Shown: positions 1 through 8,225 of the stretch, piece by piece
Position numbering within the stretch: position 1 is the stretch's first letter
Layout: each line of letters begins with the position of its first letter
Source of the DNA: Scytonema hofmannii PCC 7110
GTDB lineage: Bacteria > Cyanobacteriota > Cyanobacteriia > Cyanobacteriales > Nostocaceae
Assembly: GCF_000346485.2 (NCBI RefSeq)
Contig: NZ_KQ976354.1
Coordinates: 1,489,719-1,553,718, forward strand
Direction: 5' to 3'
DNA: 64,000 nt
Position numbers and translations under genes: made by a program
Notes under the pieces: generated by a model
Databases searched by the model: none
Seen by the model: the letters and a program-made list of their open reading frames with translations, nothing else
What the model was told of the DNA's origin: nothing

Positions 1-1
1 T

Positions 2-1207
2 GACAAAGAAATAGGCGATCGCCTCAGCAAAGATCCTAGCGCGTTCCGTCCCAACAGCCCAAAACCTCAGGAAGTCGTCAAAGCGCAATCTAATACAATC
101 ATGATTTATCCTTTTGTGAGAGAGGAAAAACTCTGGTTGCTGACGTATTTCGACAAAGGACGGATGGTTATAGAAGTTCCCGTGACTCGTAAAGAGTTAG
201 ACAATCAAGTCAAAGAGTTCCGCAAACTTATGGAAGAATGCGAGAAACGAATTTGTGGTTCCGCAGAGATTGCCAAAATTAAGCCTGTCAGTCAACAACT
301 TAACACCTGGCTCATTAAACCCTTAGAATCCGAATTAAAGACTAATAAGGTAAAAAATTTGGTCTTCGCACTCGATAGCGCTATTCGTTACATACCAATG
401 AGCGCTCTATTTAACGGCGAGCGCTACCTGATTGAAAACTATACTATTTACAACGTATTTTCCTCAGATTTAACCAACACAACCGACAAATTTCCACTAA
501 ACGCTTCTGTCTTGGCAATGGGACTCTCCGATGCTGCACCTCCCAAGTTTGGTTCGCTCCCAAACGTACCGCAGGAACTCAATGCGATCGCCAAAACTAA
601 CACTAGAGATAAGGGTATATACTCACGCCCCTTCCTCAATAATAACTTCACCTTCCTGACTTTGCGCGATAACCTAGCTGGACACAATATCTTACACCTT
701 GCAACTCACGGTGAGTTTGTTCCTGGCAAAAAAGATGCATCATATATACTATCAGGAAAGGAAGAAATTTCAATTCTCAAAATAGCAACTTTAGGCTTAA
801 GTGAAATTCACCTCGTGGTACTGTCAGCCTGTCAAACTGCGCTTGCTAGCTCGCTTCATGATGGTGTAGAAATTGGCAGTCTCGCTTATCATTTCCTGAA
901 TAGTGGTGCAAAATCCGTCATAGCTTCATTGTGGCAAGTTGCAGATCAAAGCACTGCTGAAACAATGCAAACTTTTTATAAGTACATGAGAACCAGCAGA
1001 CAGCCAATTACTAAAGCTGAAGCACTACGTATGGCTCAACTCTCGCTACTTTATAGCAAAGAAGTCACACTGGAAGATATTAAACGTGGCGGCGGCATTA
1101 TTCCAGAGGGAATACCAGGAAAACCAACTAAAAATCAAACCTCAAGAACAACTTATGCACATCCTTATTACTGGGCACCATTCATTTTAATTGGCAATGG
1201 ACTTTAA
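2..1207 (+). CDS. CHAT domain protein, C-terminal part (5' end outside window)
   Basis: This is the caspase-like CHAT protease domain of a larger protein. The frame is open to the left window edge, so the first ATG at 101 is probably internal. Counting from that ATG, HLATHG (residues 199-204) carries the presumed catalytic His and LSACQTA (241-247) the catalytic Cys at 244. The later stretch around SVIASLWQVADQST is typical of the end of CHAT domains. Cyanobacterial CHAT proteins usually carry N-terminal TPR repeats, which would lie outside the window. Both catalytic residues are present, so it looks functional. Its substrate cannot be inferred here. Fossil pieces of another CHAT gene occur at 4650-4829. 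Confidence 0.9.
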   Translation, partial: DKEIGDRLSKDPSAFRPNSPKPQEVVKAQSNTIMIYPFVREEKLWLLTYFDKGRMVIEVPVTRKELDNQVKEFRKLMEECEKRICGSAEIAKIKPVSQQLNTWLIKPLESELKTNKVKNLVFALDSAIRYIPMSALFNGERYLIENYTIYNVFSSDLTNTTDKFPLNASVLAMGLSDAAPPKFGSLPNVPQELNAIAKTNTRDKGIYSRPFLNNNFTFLTLRDNLAGHNILHLATHGEFVPGKKDASYILSGKEEISILKIATLGLSEIHLVVLSACQTALASSLHDGVEIGSLAYHFLNSGAKSVIASLWQVADQSTAETMQTFYKYMRTSRQPITKAEALRMAQLSLLYSKEVTLEDIKRGGGIIPEGIPGKPTKNQTSRTTYAHPYYWAPFILIGNGL

Positions 1208-1296
1208 AAATTAATATAGCATAACTAATACCAATAGTTATGCTATTGTTAGTTGTGGTAATATATCAGTCAATGATTGAATTAAAAATAAAACTT

Positions 1297-1506
1297 ATGT
1301 TCAAACTTAAAGAAATTAGAAATTTGAGAGGTTTATCACAAAACGAGTTAGCACGTATTTGTGAGATGTCTGTCACCAATATTCAAAAATATGAACAACA
1401 AAAAATGCGTAGCATACCATTTGAAACATTGACATTATTTTGTCAAGCTCTTAATTGCCAACCAGGTGATTTATTTGAAAAAATTGAAACTTTAGAGGCT
1501 AATTAA
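1297..1506 (+). CDS. Small XRE-family helix-turn-helix regulator
   Basis: A 69-residue Cro/CI-type DNA-binding protein consisting of little more than the HTH. The segment from LKEIRNLRGLSQNELARI to NIQKYEQQ matches the first four helices of the XRE fold, and the C-terminal ALNCQPGDLFE is typical of minimal XRE proteins. ATG codons at 1240 and 1273 are in frame and would add hydrophobic residues. I chose 1297 because the fold starts right there, but no clear Shine-Dalgarno supports any of the three. It sits 2 nt before the Uma2 gene, so the two are probably co-transcribed and this protein may autoregulate the pair. Confidence 0.8.
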   Translation: MFKLKEIRNLRGLSQNELARICEMSVTNIQKYEQQKMRSIPFETLTLFCQALNCQPGDLFEKIETLEAN

Positions 1507-1508
1507 TT

Positions 1509-2132
1509 ATGACGCAAGCACTACAAAAACTAGTCACATTCGATGAATTTGTAGAATTTTTAAAAACACAACCAGAAAATATTCGCTACGAATTATACGA
1601 CGGTGATATTATTCAAATGCCACAACCCAAAGGAAAGCATGAAGAAATTATTGCTTTTTTAGCAGCGATTTTAGGATACGAATTTGTAAGACTTAAGCTC
1701 AAATACGGTATATCGAATAAGGCACTAGTACAGCCTGAAAATAAACACTCAGGATACTTTCCAGATATTCTTGTGATGAATCTTTCCAATTTAGTAAACG
1801 AACCACGCTGGCAAGAAGAGTCTATCTTAACTCAACATGAATCAATACCATTAGTGATAGAAGTAGTTAGTACAAACTGGCGTGATGATTATCACAAAAA
1901 GTTTGCTGATTATGAAGAAATGGGTATCCAAGAATATTGGATTGTGGATTATGCTGCTTTGGGTAGCAAGCTATTGATAGGCGACCCCAAACAGCCAACA
2001 CTCACAATTTACTCTTTAAATAATGAGGGTGAATATCGTAGCAAACAATTTAGAGGAGACGACCGTATAGAGTCGTCAACATTTCCAGATTTAAATCTGA
2101 CTGTAGAGCAAATTTTTTCAGCGCGTTATTGA
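1509..2132 (+). CDS. Uma2 family (DUF820) PD-(D/E)XK nuclease-like protein
   Basis: A 207-residue member of the Uma2/DUF820 family, a restriction-endonuclease-like fold greatly expanded in cyanobacteria. Seen here: P85-D86 in the YFPDILV strand, E118 in PLVIEVVS, Lys 130/131 before FADYEEMGI, and the family signature EYWIVD (142-147). These are the expected metal-binding acidic residues and Lys of the PD-(D/E)XK core. The start is fixed by close coupling to the XRE gene 2 nt upstream. The family's physiological role is not settled. A stand-alone nuclease or mobile-element passenger is likely. Confidence 0.85.
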   Translation: MTQALQKLVTFDEFVEFLKTQPENIRYELYDGDIIQMPQPKGKHEEIIAFLAAILGYEFVRLKLKYGISNKALVQPENKHSGYFPDILVMNLSNLVNEPRWQEESILTQHESIPLVIEVVSTNWRDDYHKKFADYEEMGIQEYWIVDYAALGSKLLIGDPKQPTLTIYSLNNEGEYRSKQFRGDDRIESSTFPDLNLTVEQIFSARY

Positions 2133-2178
2133 AAAATCTGAAAAATGAACGATTATTTGAAGAAGGCATCTATGCTGG

Positions 2179-2361
2179 AGGCAGAGGGCATTTATGTTTC
2201 GTTATAGATGGGGATTCAACCCCCATCTAAACGAAAGCCACCAAATCAAGATGCGTGGTGGGGGACTTAAACCGCAAGGCTTCCCGCTGGTCGAGACCCT
2301 TGGGTTCGGGCAATCGGAGAAGGGATTTTCCCGAATGCCATCAGCACGGATGCCCTCTGCC
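2179..2361. mobile_element. Miniature inverted-repeat element (about 183 bp)
   Basis: The ends are a 13-bp perfect inverted repeat, AGGCAGAGGGCAT at 2179-2191 and its complement at 2349-2361. Inside, 2197-2236 forms a second strong hairpin: TAGATGGGG (2205-2213) pairs with CCCCATCTA (2221-2229) and continues as TTTCGTT/AACGAAA with one bulged A. No clear target duplication was seen and there is no coding capacity, although an open frame runs through it by chance. It is probably a non-autonomous element or a repeat of the kind common in Nostocales genomes. Confidence 0.6.
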
Positions 2362-2382
2362 TTTCTTGTTAAATTTCAGGTT

Positions 2383-2625
2383 ATGGAACCACAAGAAAGA
2401 CAGAGCATAGCTAATAACTTAAAAAGTTTGGAAGCAGAACAAAAAGCTAAAGGAGCCAATACAGAGGCGATCGCACTCGCCAAGACTAACTATTTTATAC
2501 AACGAGAATTATAGGCTGATGCGTTACAGCAAGCTTACTCAGTAGAAAAGCCTTCCAGAGAGTTACTGAAGATACGTCAAGATATTCTGCAACAGATGAA
2601 AACAGAGTGCAACAAGTCGCAATAA
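2383..2625 (+). pseudogene. Fossil ORF of unknown family with in-frame TAG
   Basis: Starting at ATG 2383 (MEPQERQSIANNLKS...), 43 codons run to a TAG at 2512-2514. The same frame then stays open for 36 further codons with charged, helical, protein-like composition (ADALQQAYSVEKPSRELLK...) to TAA at 2623-2625. The continuity suggests one old gene interrupted by a nonsense mutation. Its 5' part may have been lost when the 2179-2361 element inserted. I do not recognise the family. A miniature element follows 3 nt after the TAA target-site duplication region begins. Confidence 0.4.
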
Positions 2626-2638
2626 GTAGAGAGTATTT

Positions 2639-2729
2639 CAATACTGTAGGATTTGCGAGAATTAGAAACCCGGTATCTTGGAGATACCGGGTTTCTGGGA
2701 CTTCGACTATTGTTAACCGAGCAGTATTG
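2639..2729. mobile_element. MITE (91 bp) with IS4-family ends and 10-bp target duplication
   Basis: It begins CAATACTG at 2639 and ends CAGTATTG at 2729. The right 17 bases, read outward-in as CAATACTGCTCGGTTAA, are identical to the tips of the IS4-family element at 6249-8442. The element is flanked by a perfect 10-bp direct repeat GAGAGTATTT (2629-2638 and 2730-2739), the same duplication length as that IS. Its middle is a perfect 14-bp hairpin (AGAAACCCGGTATC at 2664-2677 pairing with 2683-2696, loop TTGGA). This combination marks it as a non-autonomous derivative that could be moved by that transposase. Confidence 0.8.
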
Positions 2730-2961
2730 GAGAGTATTTAAAGACCAGCAATCATATTTTTAGAAGATACTCAGATAAATTATCTGGGTATTTTTATGTT
2801 TTTCTGTGTGTTCGCAGTCCAGATTTTCAAAATATCTAAAAAACTTTGTTGAAAGAAAATATTTCCTAAAATTCTTAAAGAGCCTCAAGCCTTATTTTAT
2901 AAGCATTTTGGGCTAATTTATCAGTTAGCTTACAAATAATTGCCAAAAAAGTCTCCAATTT

Positions 2962-3070
2962 TGGCATATCCTCTCAAACCTCAGAAATATATAAATACGA
3001 GCGAGCAAAGAGGAATCACCTCAAGTCAGAAATAACCTGTAATTCATGTATTTTAACAGGTTTAACCATT
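2962..3070 (+). promoter_or_regulatory. Leader of the small porin-like gene, resembling the leader of the next gene
   Basis: The segment contains, in order, TTGGCATATCCTCT, CAGAAATATATA, GAGCGAGCAAAG and TTTTAACAGGT. The same blocks in the same order appear at 3636-3712 in front of the TPR gene. The matches are blockwise rather than continuous and lie just upstream of two unrelated exported-protein genes. A shared promoter or untranslated regulatory leader is the likely reason. The regions of more than 300 bases at 2133-3118 otherwise hold only the two miniature elements and the fossil ORF. Confidence 0.45.
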
Positions 3071-3118
3071 CGTCTTCTTAGAATTTTTCTCATCGCAAAT
3101 ATTAAGGAGTATACAACA

Positions 3119-3610
3119 ATGAAGGCTCTCAAATCTTTAGGAACTATTTTTGCGGCTTCTGCGATCGCTTGCATTCCAATTTTATTTTCAACTCAATCAG
3201 CAAGTGCTGCAACTGGAATGGATGGAAGCTATATCGGAGTGGGAATTAACGGAGATGGAAGTGGTGTTCTACCTGCGGTGACAGGACGTATTGACTTTAA
3301 AAATTTACCAATTTCTATCCGTGCTACTGTAACAGGTGCTTGTGAAAGTGATGTCTGTGCAACTCTAGCGCTCCCTACAGTTACCTATGACTTTGGTGTG
3401 GCAAAAGATGTAAATATTTATGCAGGAGTCGGTGGTTCTGCGCTGACTGTAAACGATAGCGTTTCCTCAGTTTCCTTCGGTACAGGAGCAGTATTGCAAG
3501 GTGGTGCAGAAGGTGCAGTTAGCAAAGATGTCGTGCTGTATGCTGATGCAACTTATTTCATCAATGGGGGAGGAACACTTTGGAAAGCTGGTGTGGGCTA
3601 TCGGTTTTAA
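3119..3610 (+). CDS. Small outer-membrane beta-barrel-like exported protein
   Basis: A 163-residue protein with a clear Sec signal peptide (MKALKSLGTIFAASAIACIP, cleavage likely after SASA near residue 30). The mature part alternates short Gly/Ala/Val-rich strands and ends WKAGVGYRF, with the terminal aromatic typical of outer-membrane barrels. About 130 mature residues would suit a six- to eight-stranded barrel such as the OmpA/opacity-porin type. Two cysteines (CESDVC) could form a disulfide. AAGGAGTAT lies about 8 nt upstream of the ATG and fixes the start. The assignment rests on composition and termini, not on a named motif. Confidence 0.65.
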   Translation: MKALKSLGTIFAASAIACIPILFSTQSASAATGMDGSYIGVGINGDGSGVLPAVTGRIDFKNLPISIRATVTGACESDVCATLALPTVTYDFGVAKDVNIYAGVGGSALTVNDSVSSVSFGTGAVLQGGAEGAVSKDVVLYADATYFINGGGTLWKAGVGYRF

Positions 3611-3635
3611 AAATTTTAGTTAAAAAGAGATACAT

Positions 3636-3712
3636 TTTGGCATATCCTCTTTTCCTCTAGAAATACATATCCCTGTGAGCGAGCAAAACATAATTTTAAC
3701 GGGTGCATTTAT
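3636..3712 (+). promoter_or_regulatory. Second copy of the shared leader, before the TPR gene
   Basis: Blocks TTGGCATATCCTCT, TAGAAATACATA, GAGCGAGCAAAA and TTTTAACGGGT match the region upstream of the porin-like gene at 2962-3070. The copies are diverged in the spacers, so this is not a recent duplication. Conservation of the blocks suggests a regulatory role. Confidence 0.45.
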
Positions 3713-3779
3713 TTATCTTAGTAAAACTTCATTCATCTAACATTAACCCAACATCAACAAATATCAAGGATTAGACAAA

Positions 3780-4451
3780 ATGAAAAGCTTAAAATTAGCA
3801 GCAGTAATCGCAGTTGTCGGAACAATGCTTTTTATTCCCAAAACTTTTGCGGGTAGCCTAAGCGATTCTAATGCATTGCTTGTGACACAAGCAAATACTA
3901 AATTAAAACCCCAGTTAAAACTACCTAAAATCGAACCACTGTCCAAACTCAATTCTTCTCCCAAAGCTCGTAATGCTAATAATGTAGATGCGTTATTAAC
4001 TCAAATATCACAAGATTTAGATAAAGGAGATTTTCAAAAAGCACTCGAAGGTTGTAATGCAGTCTTAAAAATTGATGCACATAACTTTGCAGCTTACTTC
4101 TTTCGAGGATTTACTTACACCCAATTAGGACAATATGAAACAGCAATTGCAGATTTTGAGCAAGCGATACGTATTGACCCTAGTTCCGCTTATCCTTACT
4201 TTGGCAGAGGATTTGCTCGCGTTCAACTAGAAAAATATCGCGACTCGCTTGCAGATTTTGAGCAAACCATCAAAATGGAACCAGAATTTGCTCACGCTTA
4301 TTTTTGGCGAGGTATCGCTTTAGCGAATTTAGCTCAAACAGATGAAGCAAAATCTGATTTACAAAAAGCTGCCGAACTTTATCAAAAACAAGGAAACCCT
4401 GAAGCTGCGGAACAAGCTTTAAATGTGTTTAAAAAAATTCAAACGGCTTAA
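3780..4451 (+). CDS. Exported TPR repeat protein
   Basis: A 223-residue protein with a signal peptide (residues 1-24, ending KTFAG) and a Lys/Pro-rich linker. At least three tetratricopeptide repeats follow from about residue 75: the motif around YFFRGFTYTQLGQYETAIAD, then YPYFGRGFARVQLEKYRDSLAD, then HAYFWRGIALANLAQTDEAK, each ending in a D-P or M-E-P turn. TPRs mediate protein contacts, so a periplasmic scaffold role is likely. It lies 170 nt after the porin-like gene behind a similar leader, suggesting co-regulation. No catalytic domain is present. Confidence 0.85.
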   Translation: MKSLKLAAVIAVVGTMLFIPKTFAGSLSDSNALLVTQANTKLKPQLKLPKIEPLSKLNSSPKARNANNVDALLTQISQDLDKGDFQKALEGCNAVLKIDAHNFAAYFFRGFTYTQLGQYETAIADFEQAIRIDPSSAYPYFGRGFARVQLEKYRDSLADFEQTIKMEPEFAHAYFWRGIALANLAQTDEAKSDLQKAAELYQKQGNPEAAEQALNVFKKIQTA

Positions 4452-4521
4452 AAATTGTTTTTGCTGCTTTTGCCAGGACTTACTAGTTTTTGGCTCACGA
4501 TTGAGCTTACGTCAACTCCCA

Positions 4522-4590
4522 AAAACCCGGTTTCTTCTGTGTTTGCTTAACGAAAAATTAGTCTTTTCTACGATAGAAACCGGGTTTTTC
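4522..4590. repeat. AAACCCGGTTTCT inverted repeat with long loop
   Basis: AAAAACCCGGTTTCT (4522-4536) is the perfect complement of 4576-4590, separated by 39 nt. It lies between two near-identical segments containing TTTTGGCTCACG (about 4488-4510 and 4623-4647). The CCCGGTTTC core recurs in the hairpins at 2664-2696 and 25439-25475, so this is one of a dispersed family. It could act as a transcription terminator for the TPR gene. Confidence 0.6.
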
Positions 4591-4649
4591 GCCCAACGAG
4601 TGAATACTGTACCGGCGCTCTAGCTTTTGGCTCACGCTCAAGCTTACTT

Positions 4650-4829
4650 CAGACGATGGACTATTAACAGCAAAAGAAATTCTCGATATGAAGATTACAA
4701 GCTTATGCCTACCACGCTCAAGGCAATATCAACCGTGCCATTGAAGTGAGAAATCGCAGTTTGGATATTAGCGATCGCAATCTCAATATTATCCTTGGTA
4801 TCGGTTCAGAACGCCAAAAACAAAATTAA
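4650..4829 (+). pseudogene. Scrambled fossil of a TPR-CHAT gene
   Basis: Two pieces of one gene family are joined in the wrong order. 4650-4697 reads DDGLLTAKEILDMK, the stretch that normally precedes the CHAT active-site Cys. In another frame, about 4707-4829 reads AYAQGNINRAIEVRNRSLD... through LGIGSERQKQN and a TAA, which resembles the TPR-side region of such proteins. Neither piece has a start. This stretch of 409 nt between genes otherwise holds the inverted repeat at 4522-4590. Confidence 0.5.
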
Positions 4830-4860
4830 CTGTTAACACCCAAATGAGGAGGAAGTATTT

Positions 4861-6248
4861 GTGAAACGTCTTATCTCCAGCATTGCTATAACCAGCTATC
4901 TTCTTGGTATTGGCAACGTAACAATTTTACCCCTGCAACACCAAGCTTCCGCGCAAGCCCAGAAAACTGATAAATTGTACTACACATTTTACGGTCAAAC
5001 AATTCCTTTATCACTGCGCCAAGATACTGTAGCAGTGGCTTTTAAACCCGTAAGGACGCGAGGAAAAGCACTATTTCAGCAACTACAAGATGATTTGCGA
5101 TCGCCTAGCAGTGGAACTCGCAGCACCAGTCAAGGAACTGGTTTAAACGTAGAGGTAAACCCTTTAGGTTCTAACTTTGCCTTAGTAAAACTGCCAACAT
5201 CAACTCGTAGTTCTGTCGCAAACTTACAACAGCAAATCCAAAAGCAACCCTATGTCCAAGAAACTCTACCCGTCTTAACTCGGACTTTAGGTGATAGCCA
5301 GTCAGGAGAAACGCAACAAACAATTGTGCTACCAAATGAAATTGTCGTTAACTTTGAATCAAAACTATCAGAGAGCCAAAAGCAGTTAATTTTATTACGC
5401 AATAATTTAGAAGTTGTTAGACCGCTACGTTTTACTAAAAATCATTATTTAGTACGTCCTAAATCCGTATCTGGTACAGCAGTTCTTGCTGTTGCTAATC
5501 AATTAACTGATATGGCGGGAATACAGTCAGCAACTCCCAACTTTATTCAGTCCACATCCTACCAAACTCTAGTATCAGATTCATTAAAAGAAACTCCTAA
5601 CGCCAACACACACCTGCAAAGTCTACTCGCCACCCTACCTCAACCCAAAGACACACCCCATACTACATCTTTACTACCCTTACAATGGCATCTCAACAGC
5701 ACTCCTCGGAGAGGTCAGTTGTTACCCCGTACAGACATCCGCGCTACCGAAGCTTGGAAAAAAAGCAACGGTGGTCGTGATGTAGTCGTTGCGGTGATTG
5801 ATAGCCTCATACAGTGGGATCATCCAGACTTAGTGAAGAATCTCTACAATTCTGGAAATAGCCCTGACAAGTTACCGAATGAAGAATACGGTTGGGATTT
5901 TTCTAGTGGAGAAGAGGGTGATGGAGATACCCGCCTCACCGTCGATGAACTTGCAACAATACAGGCGCATTTCCAAAATACGTTTAAGCTTTCAACAGAA
6001 GAATTACTTAAGAAATATGCGTCTCTTGCTGAGGTTTTAAAGCAGAAATTTCCTAGTGCTTCCAAGAGCGATATCGCACTTTTTCTCAAAAATTACATTC
6101 GGAATCAAGTTGCTAGTGAATTTCATGGCACTTGGAGCGCAGGTGTCATTGCTGCTAACTCTCAAGATAAGTCTGGTGTGTTAGGGGTGGCTCCCAATGC
6201 CAAAATTTTACCCGTGCGAGTGTTTGGATTGGCAGGTAAGATCGATTC
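4861..6248 (+). pseudogene. Subtilisin-like S8 protease gene, 5' part, split by an IS
   Basis: This and 8453-9200 together form a 711-residue exported subtilase. The GTG start at 4861 is preceded by the strong ribosome site GAGGAGGAAG. A signal peptide (1-31) is followed by two propeptide-like domains (about 50-230). The catalytic domain then begins, with Asp314 (VAVIDS) and His422 (EFHGTWSAGV). The frame is broken after codon 462 by the IS4-family insertion at 6249. Removing the IS and one 10-bp duplication restores the frame exactly (KIDSASLIEAIGY). As it stands the product would be a truncated protein ending in IS-encoded residues, lacking the catalytic Ser. Confidence 0.92.
6239..6248. 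repeat. 10-bp target-site duplication, left copy
   Basis: AGATCGATTC at 6239-6248 is repeated exactly at 8443-8452, immediately outside the two IS ends. A 10-bp duplication is in the range known for IS4-family elements. Confidence 0.95.
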
Positions 6249-6338
6249 CAATACTGCTCGGTTAAGGGAAATAAAGGGTAAAACAGTGTCAAATGTGTTC
6301 GCGTATTAAAAACGATAACTGAAAGCGGATGGGCAAGG

Positions 6339-6722
6339 TTATTTTTTGTCTTTGAGACTTTCGTACAAATCTATCCAGTTTTGTCTGAGAGAATGAATCG
6401 TATTTTTTAAGGTGTCGATTTGCATTCTTCGTGTAACTTGCATAACAGCATCAATATGAGCGGGGCTTCCAGCTTTCCCCAAATGCTTATATTTACTTAA
6501 TTTATTAGGAGTTTGCGTAGGGAAAATCGGCATTTGAGCGTGCAACTTATAGTACCAGTAAGTTCCTTTTTGACCGCGTGCCTGGTAGCGCAGGACACAA
6601 CAACCTTCGGGTGCAACTTCTCCTGAAGCTTGAATTTGTTGAATTTGTAGTTGTAGAGTAGCGATCGCTTGCTGTAAGAGTTCGGCTCTGGCAATAATAT
6701 CGTCAGTTTTCGTAGGCATCAA
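6339..6722 (-). CDS. Passenger protein of the IS, unknown function
   Basis: A 127-residue soluble protein encoded inside the IS and transcribed away from the transposase, with 96 nt between the two starts. The first 38 residues are helical and Gln-rich (AELLQQAIATLQLQIQQIQ). A central Tyr-rich strand region follows (CCVLRYQARGQKGTYWYYKL), then a basic part containing KYKHLGKAGSPAH and IDAVMQVTRRMQIDTLKN. I recognise no enzyme motif. The start could be M1 or M2. Because it lies wholly between the IS ends it is probably carried by the element, perhaps controlling transposition or aiding the host. Confidence 0.7.
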   Translation of the reverse strand: MMPTKTDDIIARAELLQQAIATLQLQIQQIQASGEVAPEGCCVLRYQARGQKGTYWYYKLHAQMPIFPTQTPNKLSKYKHLGKAGSPAHIDAVMQVTRRMQIDTLKNTIHSLRQNWIDLYESLKDKK

Positions 6723-6818
6723 TTGGAATTGGGGAAAGATAGAGTTCTCGAATAGATTACGAGAACAAAAAGTGTTTTAATCAATATTATCTTATACGAA
6801 ATTTCACTTCAAAACTGA

Positions 6819-8225
6819 GTGCTAATGATGCTAGTTAACTTTGAATTCAACAATCAAATCCTAAATCGGGCACAATTACTGCTGGCTCTTAACCAGATCA
6901 TCCCTACCGAGTCGATTATGGCAGCGATTACAACAACGAGTAGTACCGCACGGCGTCAAAGAATACTTCCTACACACGTAGTAATCTCTCTAGTAATCGC
7001 CATGAGTTTTTGGTCCTCCGATTCAATCGTGGATGTATTGAAAAATCTCATTCAGGGTTTTAATTCTTTGCAAATCCCCTTTAAGAGACGTTTTAAGATA
7101 CCAACATCTTCATCAATAAGTGAAGCTAGACAACGAATTGGTGCTGCTGTTATGACTCGTTTATTTGAAATTGTTGCAAAACCTTTAGCAACAATTAAAA
7201 CACCAGGTGCTTTTTTGGGTGGACTGAGAATAATGGCTTTGGATGGCACAGTTTTTGATGTTCCTGATACAGAAACTAATGCTAAAGTATTTGGTTACCC
7301 TGGTTCTCGTCCTGGTACAAATCCGGCTTTTCCCAAAGCTAGGTTAACTTTTTTAGTCGAAGCAGGAACTCATTTAATTATCGACATATTTTGTTGTCCA
7401 TATCGAATTGGAGAGAGAAAAGGAGCTTTAAAGCTATTAAGAAGTGTTGAGGAGAGTATGTTGTTAATGTGGGACAGAGGACTGCACTCATTTAAAATGA
7501 TTCATGCTGCAATCAAACAAAAATGTCATATTCTTGGTCGCGTGCCATCTCATGTAAAATTTGAGTTTGTTAAAGCTTTTCCTGATGGTTCCTATCTAAG
7601 TTGGCTTGCTCCTGATGGAAAGTCAAGAAAGAAGGGAGCGACGAAAATACCTGTTCGTGTCATTGAATATATTATTGAAGTTGAGGGTGTAGAAAAGGTG
7701 TATCGTTTAGTAACTGATTTGATGGATATTTCAACTTTTCCTGCATTGCTCTTAGCCCAAGAATACCATCAACGGTGGGAAGCTGAGAACACCTTGGATG
7801 AGTTAAAAGTCCATCTGAACGGTCGTAAAATTCCTATCCGCTCGAAGAATCCTCGTGAAGTTATCCAAGAAATTTATGGTTGGTTACTAGGACACTATTG
7901 TATACGTTATTTAATGTTTCAAAGTGCAGCAATCAAGGGAATATCTCCCCTAAGTTTAAGTTTTACCAGTTCTCTAAGAGTTGTCAGACGTGCTATTCCT
8001 CAGTTTCAACAGCAAGTTAATCATTCTCTTGAGAATATGAATATATATTTTAGCTGGTTAATCTGGGAAATCTTAGACTTACAAATACCACCAACCTCAG
8101 GCAGAACTAATCCGAGGGTAATCAAGAAAACTCGTTCTAAATTTAAAACTAAAAAACGATGTCATAGAAATAATTATACTCCCCGGCAACAACTATCTTT
8201 TACAATTTTTACAACCGCTAGTTGA
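6819..8225 (+). CDS. IS4-family DDE transposase
   Basis: A 468-residue transposase of the IS4 family. The N-terminal 130 residues match the helical DNA-binding region found in IS4 transposases. The DDE core is complete: Asp142 in MALDGTVFDVP, Asp219 in LMWDRG, and the YREK signature with Tyr316, Arg319, Glu323 and Lys330 (YHQRWEAENTLDELK) in the family's exact spacing. The C-terminal end is basic. Start codons at 6819, 6828 and nearby are possible. All catalytic residues are intact, so the enzyme should be active and may also move the CAATACTG-ended miniature element at 2639-2729. Confidence 0.93.
   Translation: MLMMLVNFEFNNQILNRAQLLLALNQIIPTESIMAAITTTSSTARRQRILPTHVVISLVIAMSFWSSDSIVDVLKNLIQGFNSLQIPFKRRFKIPTSSSISEARQRIGAAVMTRLFEIVAKPLATIKTPGAFLGGLRIMALDGTVFDVPDTETNAKVFGYPGSRPGTNPAFPKARLTFLVEAGTHLIIDIFCCPYRIGERKGALKLLRSVEESMLLMWDRGLHSFKMIHAAIKQKCHILGRVPSHVKFEFVKAFPDGSYLSWLAPDGKSRKKGATKIPVRVIEYIIEVEGVEKVYRLVTDLMDISTFPALLLAQEYHQRWEAENTLDELKVHLNGRKIPIRSKNPREVIQEIYGWLLGHYCIRYLMFQSAAIKGISPLSLSFTSSLRVVRRAIPQFQQQVNHSLENMNIYFSWLIWEILDLQIPPTSGRTNPRVIKKTRSKFKTKKRCHRNNYTPRQQLSFTIFTTAS

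Noticed and set aside
2194-2514. 106-codon frame starting inside the miniature element
   Set aside because: The first 63 codons are element sequence including its hairpin; only the part from 2383 looks coding.
2664-2696. Hairpin as a simple terminator
   Set aside because: It lacks a T-run and lies inside an element with target duplications, so a mobile repeat explains it better.
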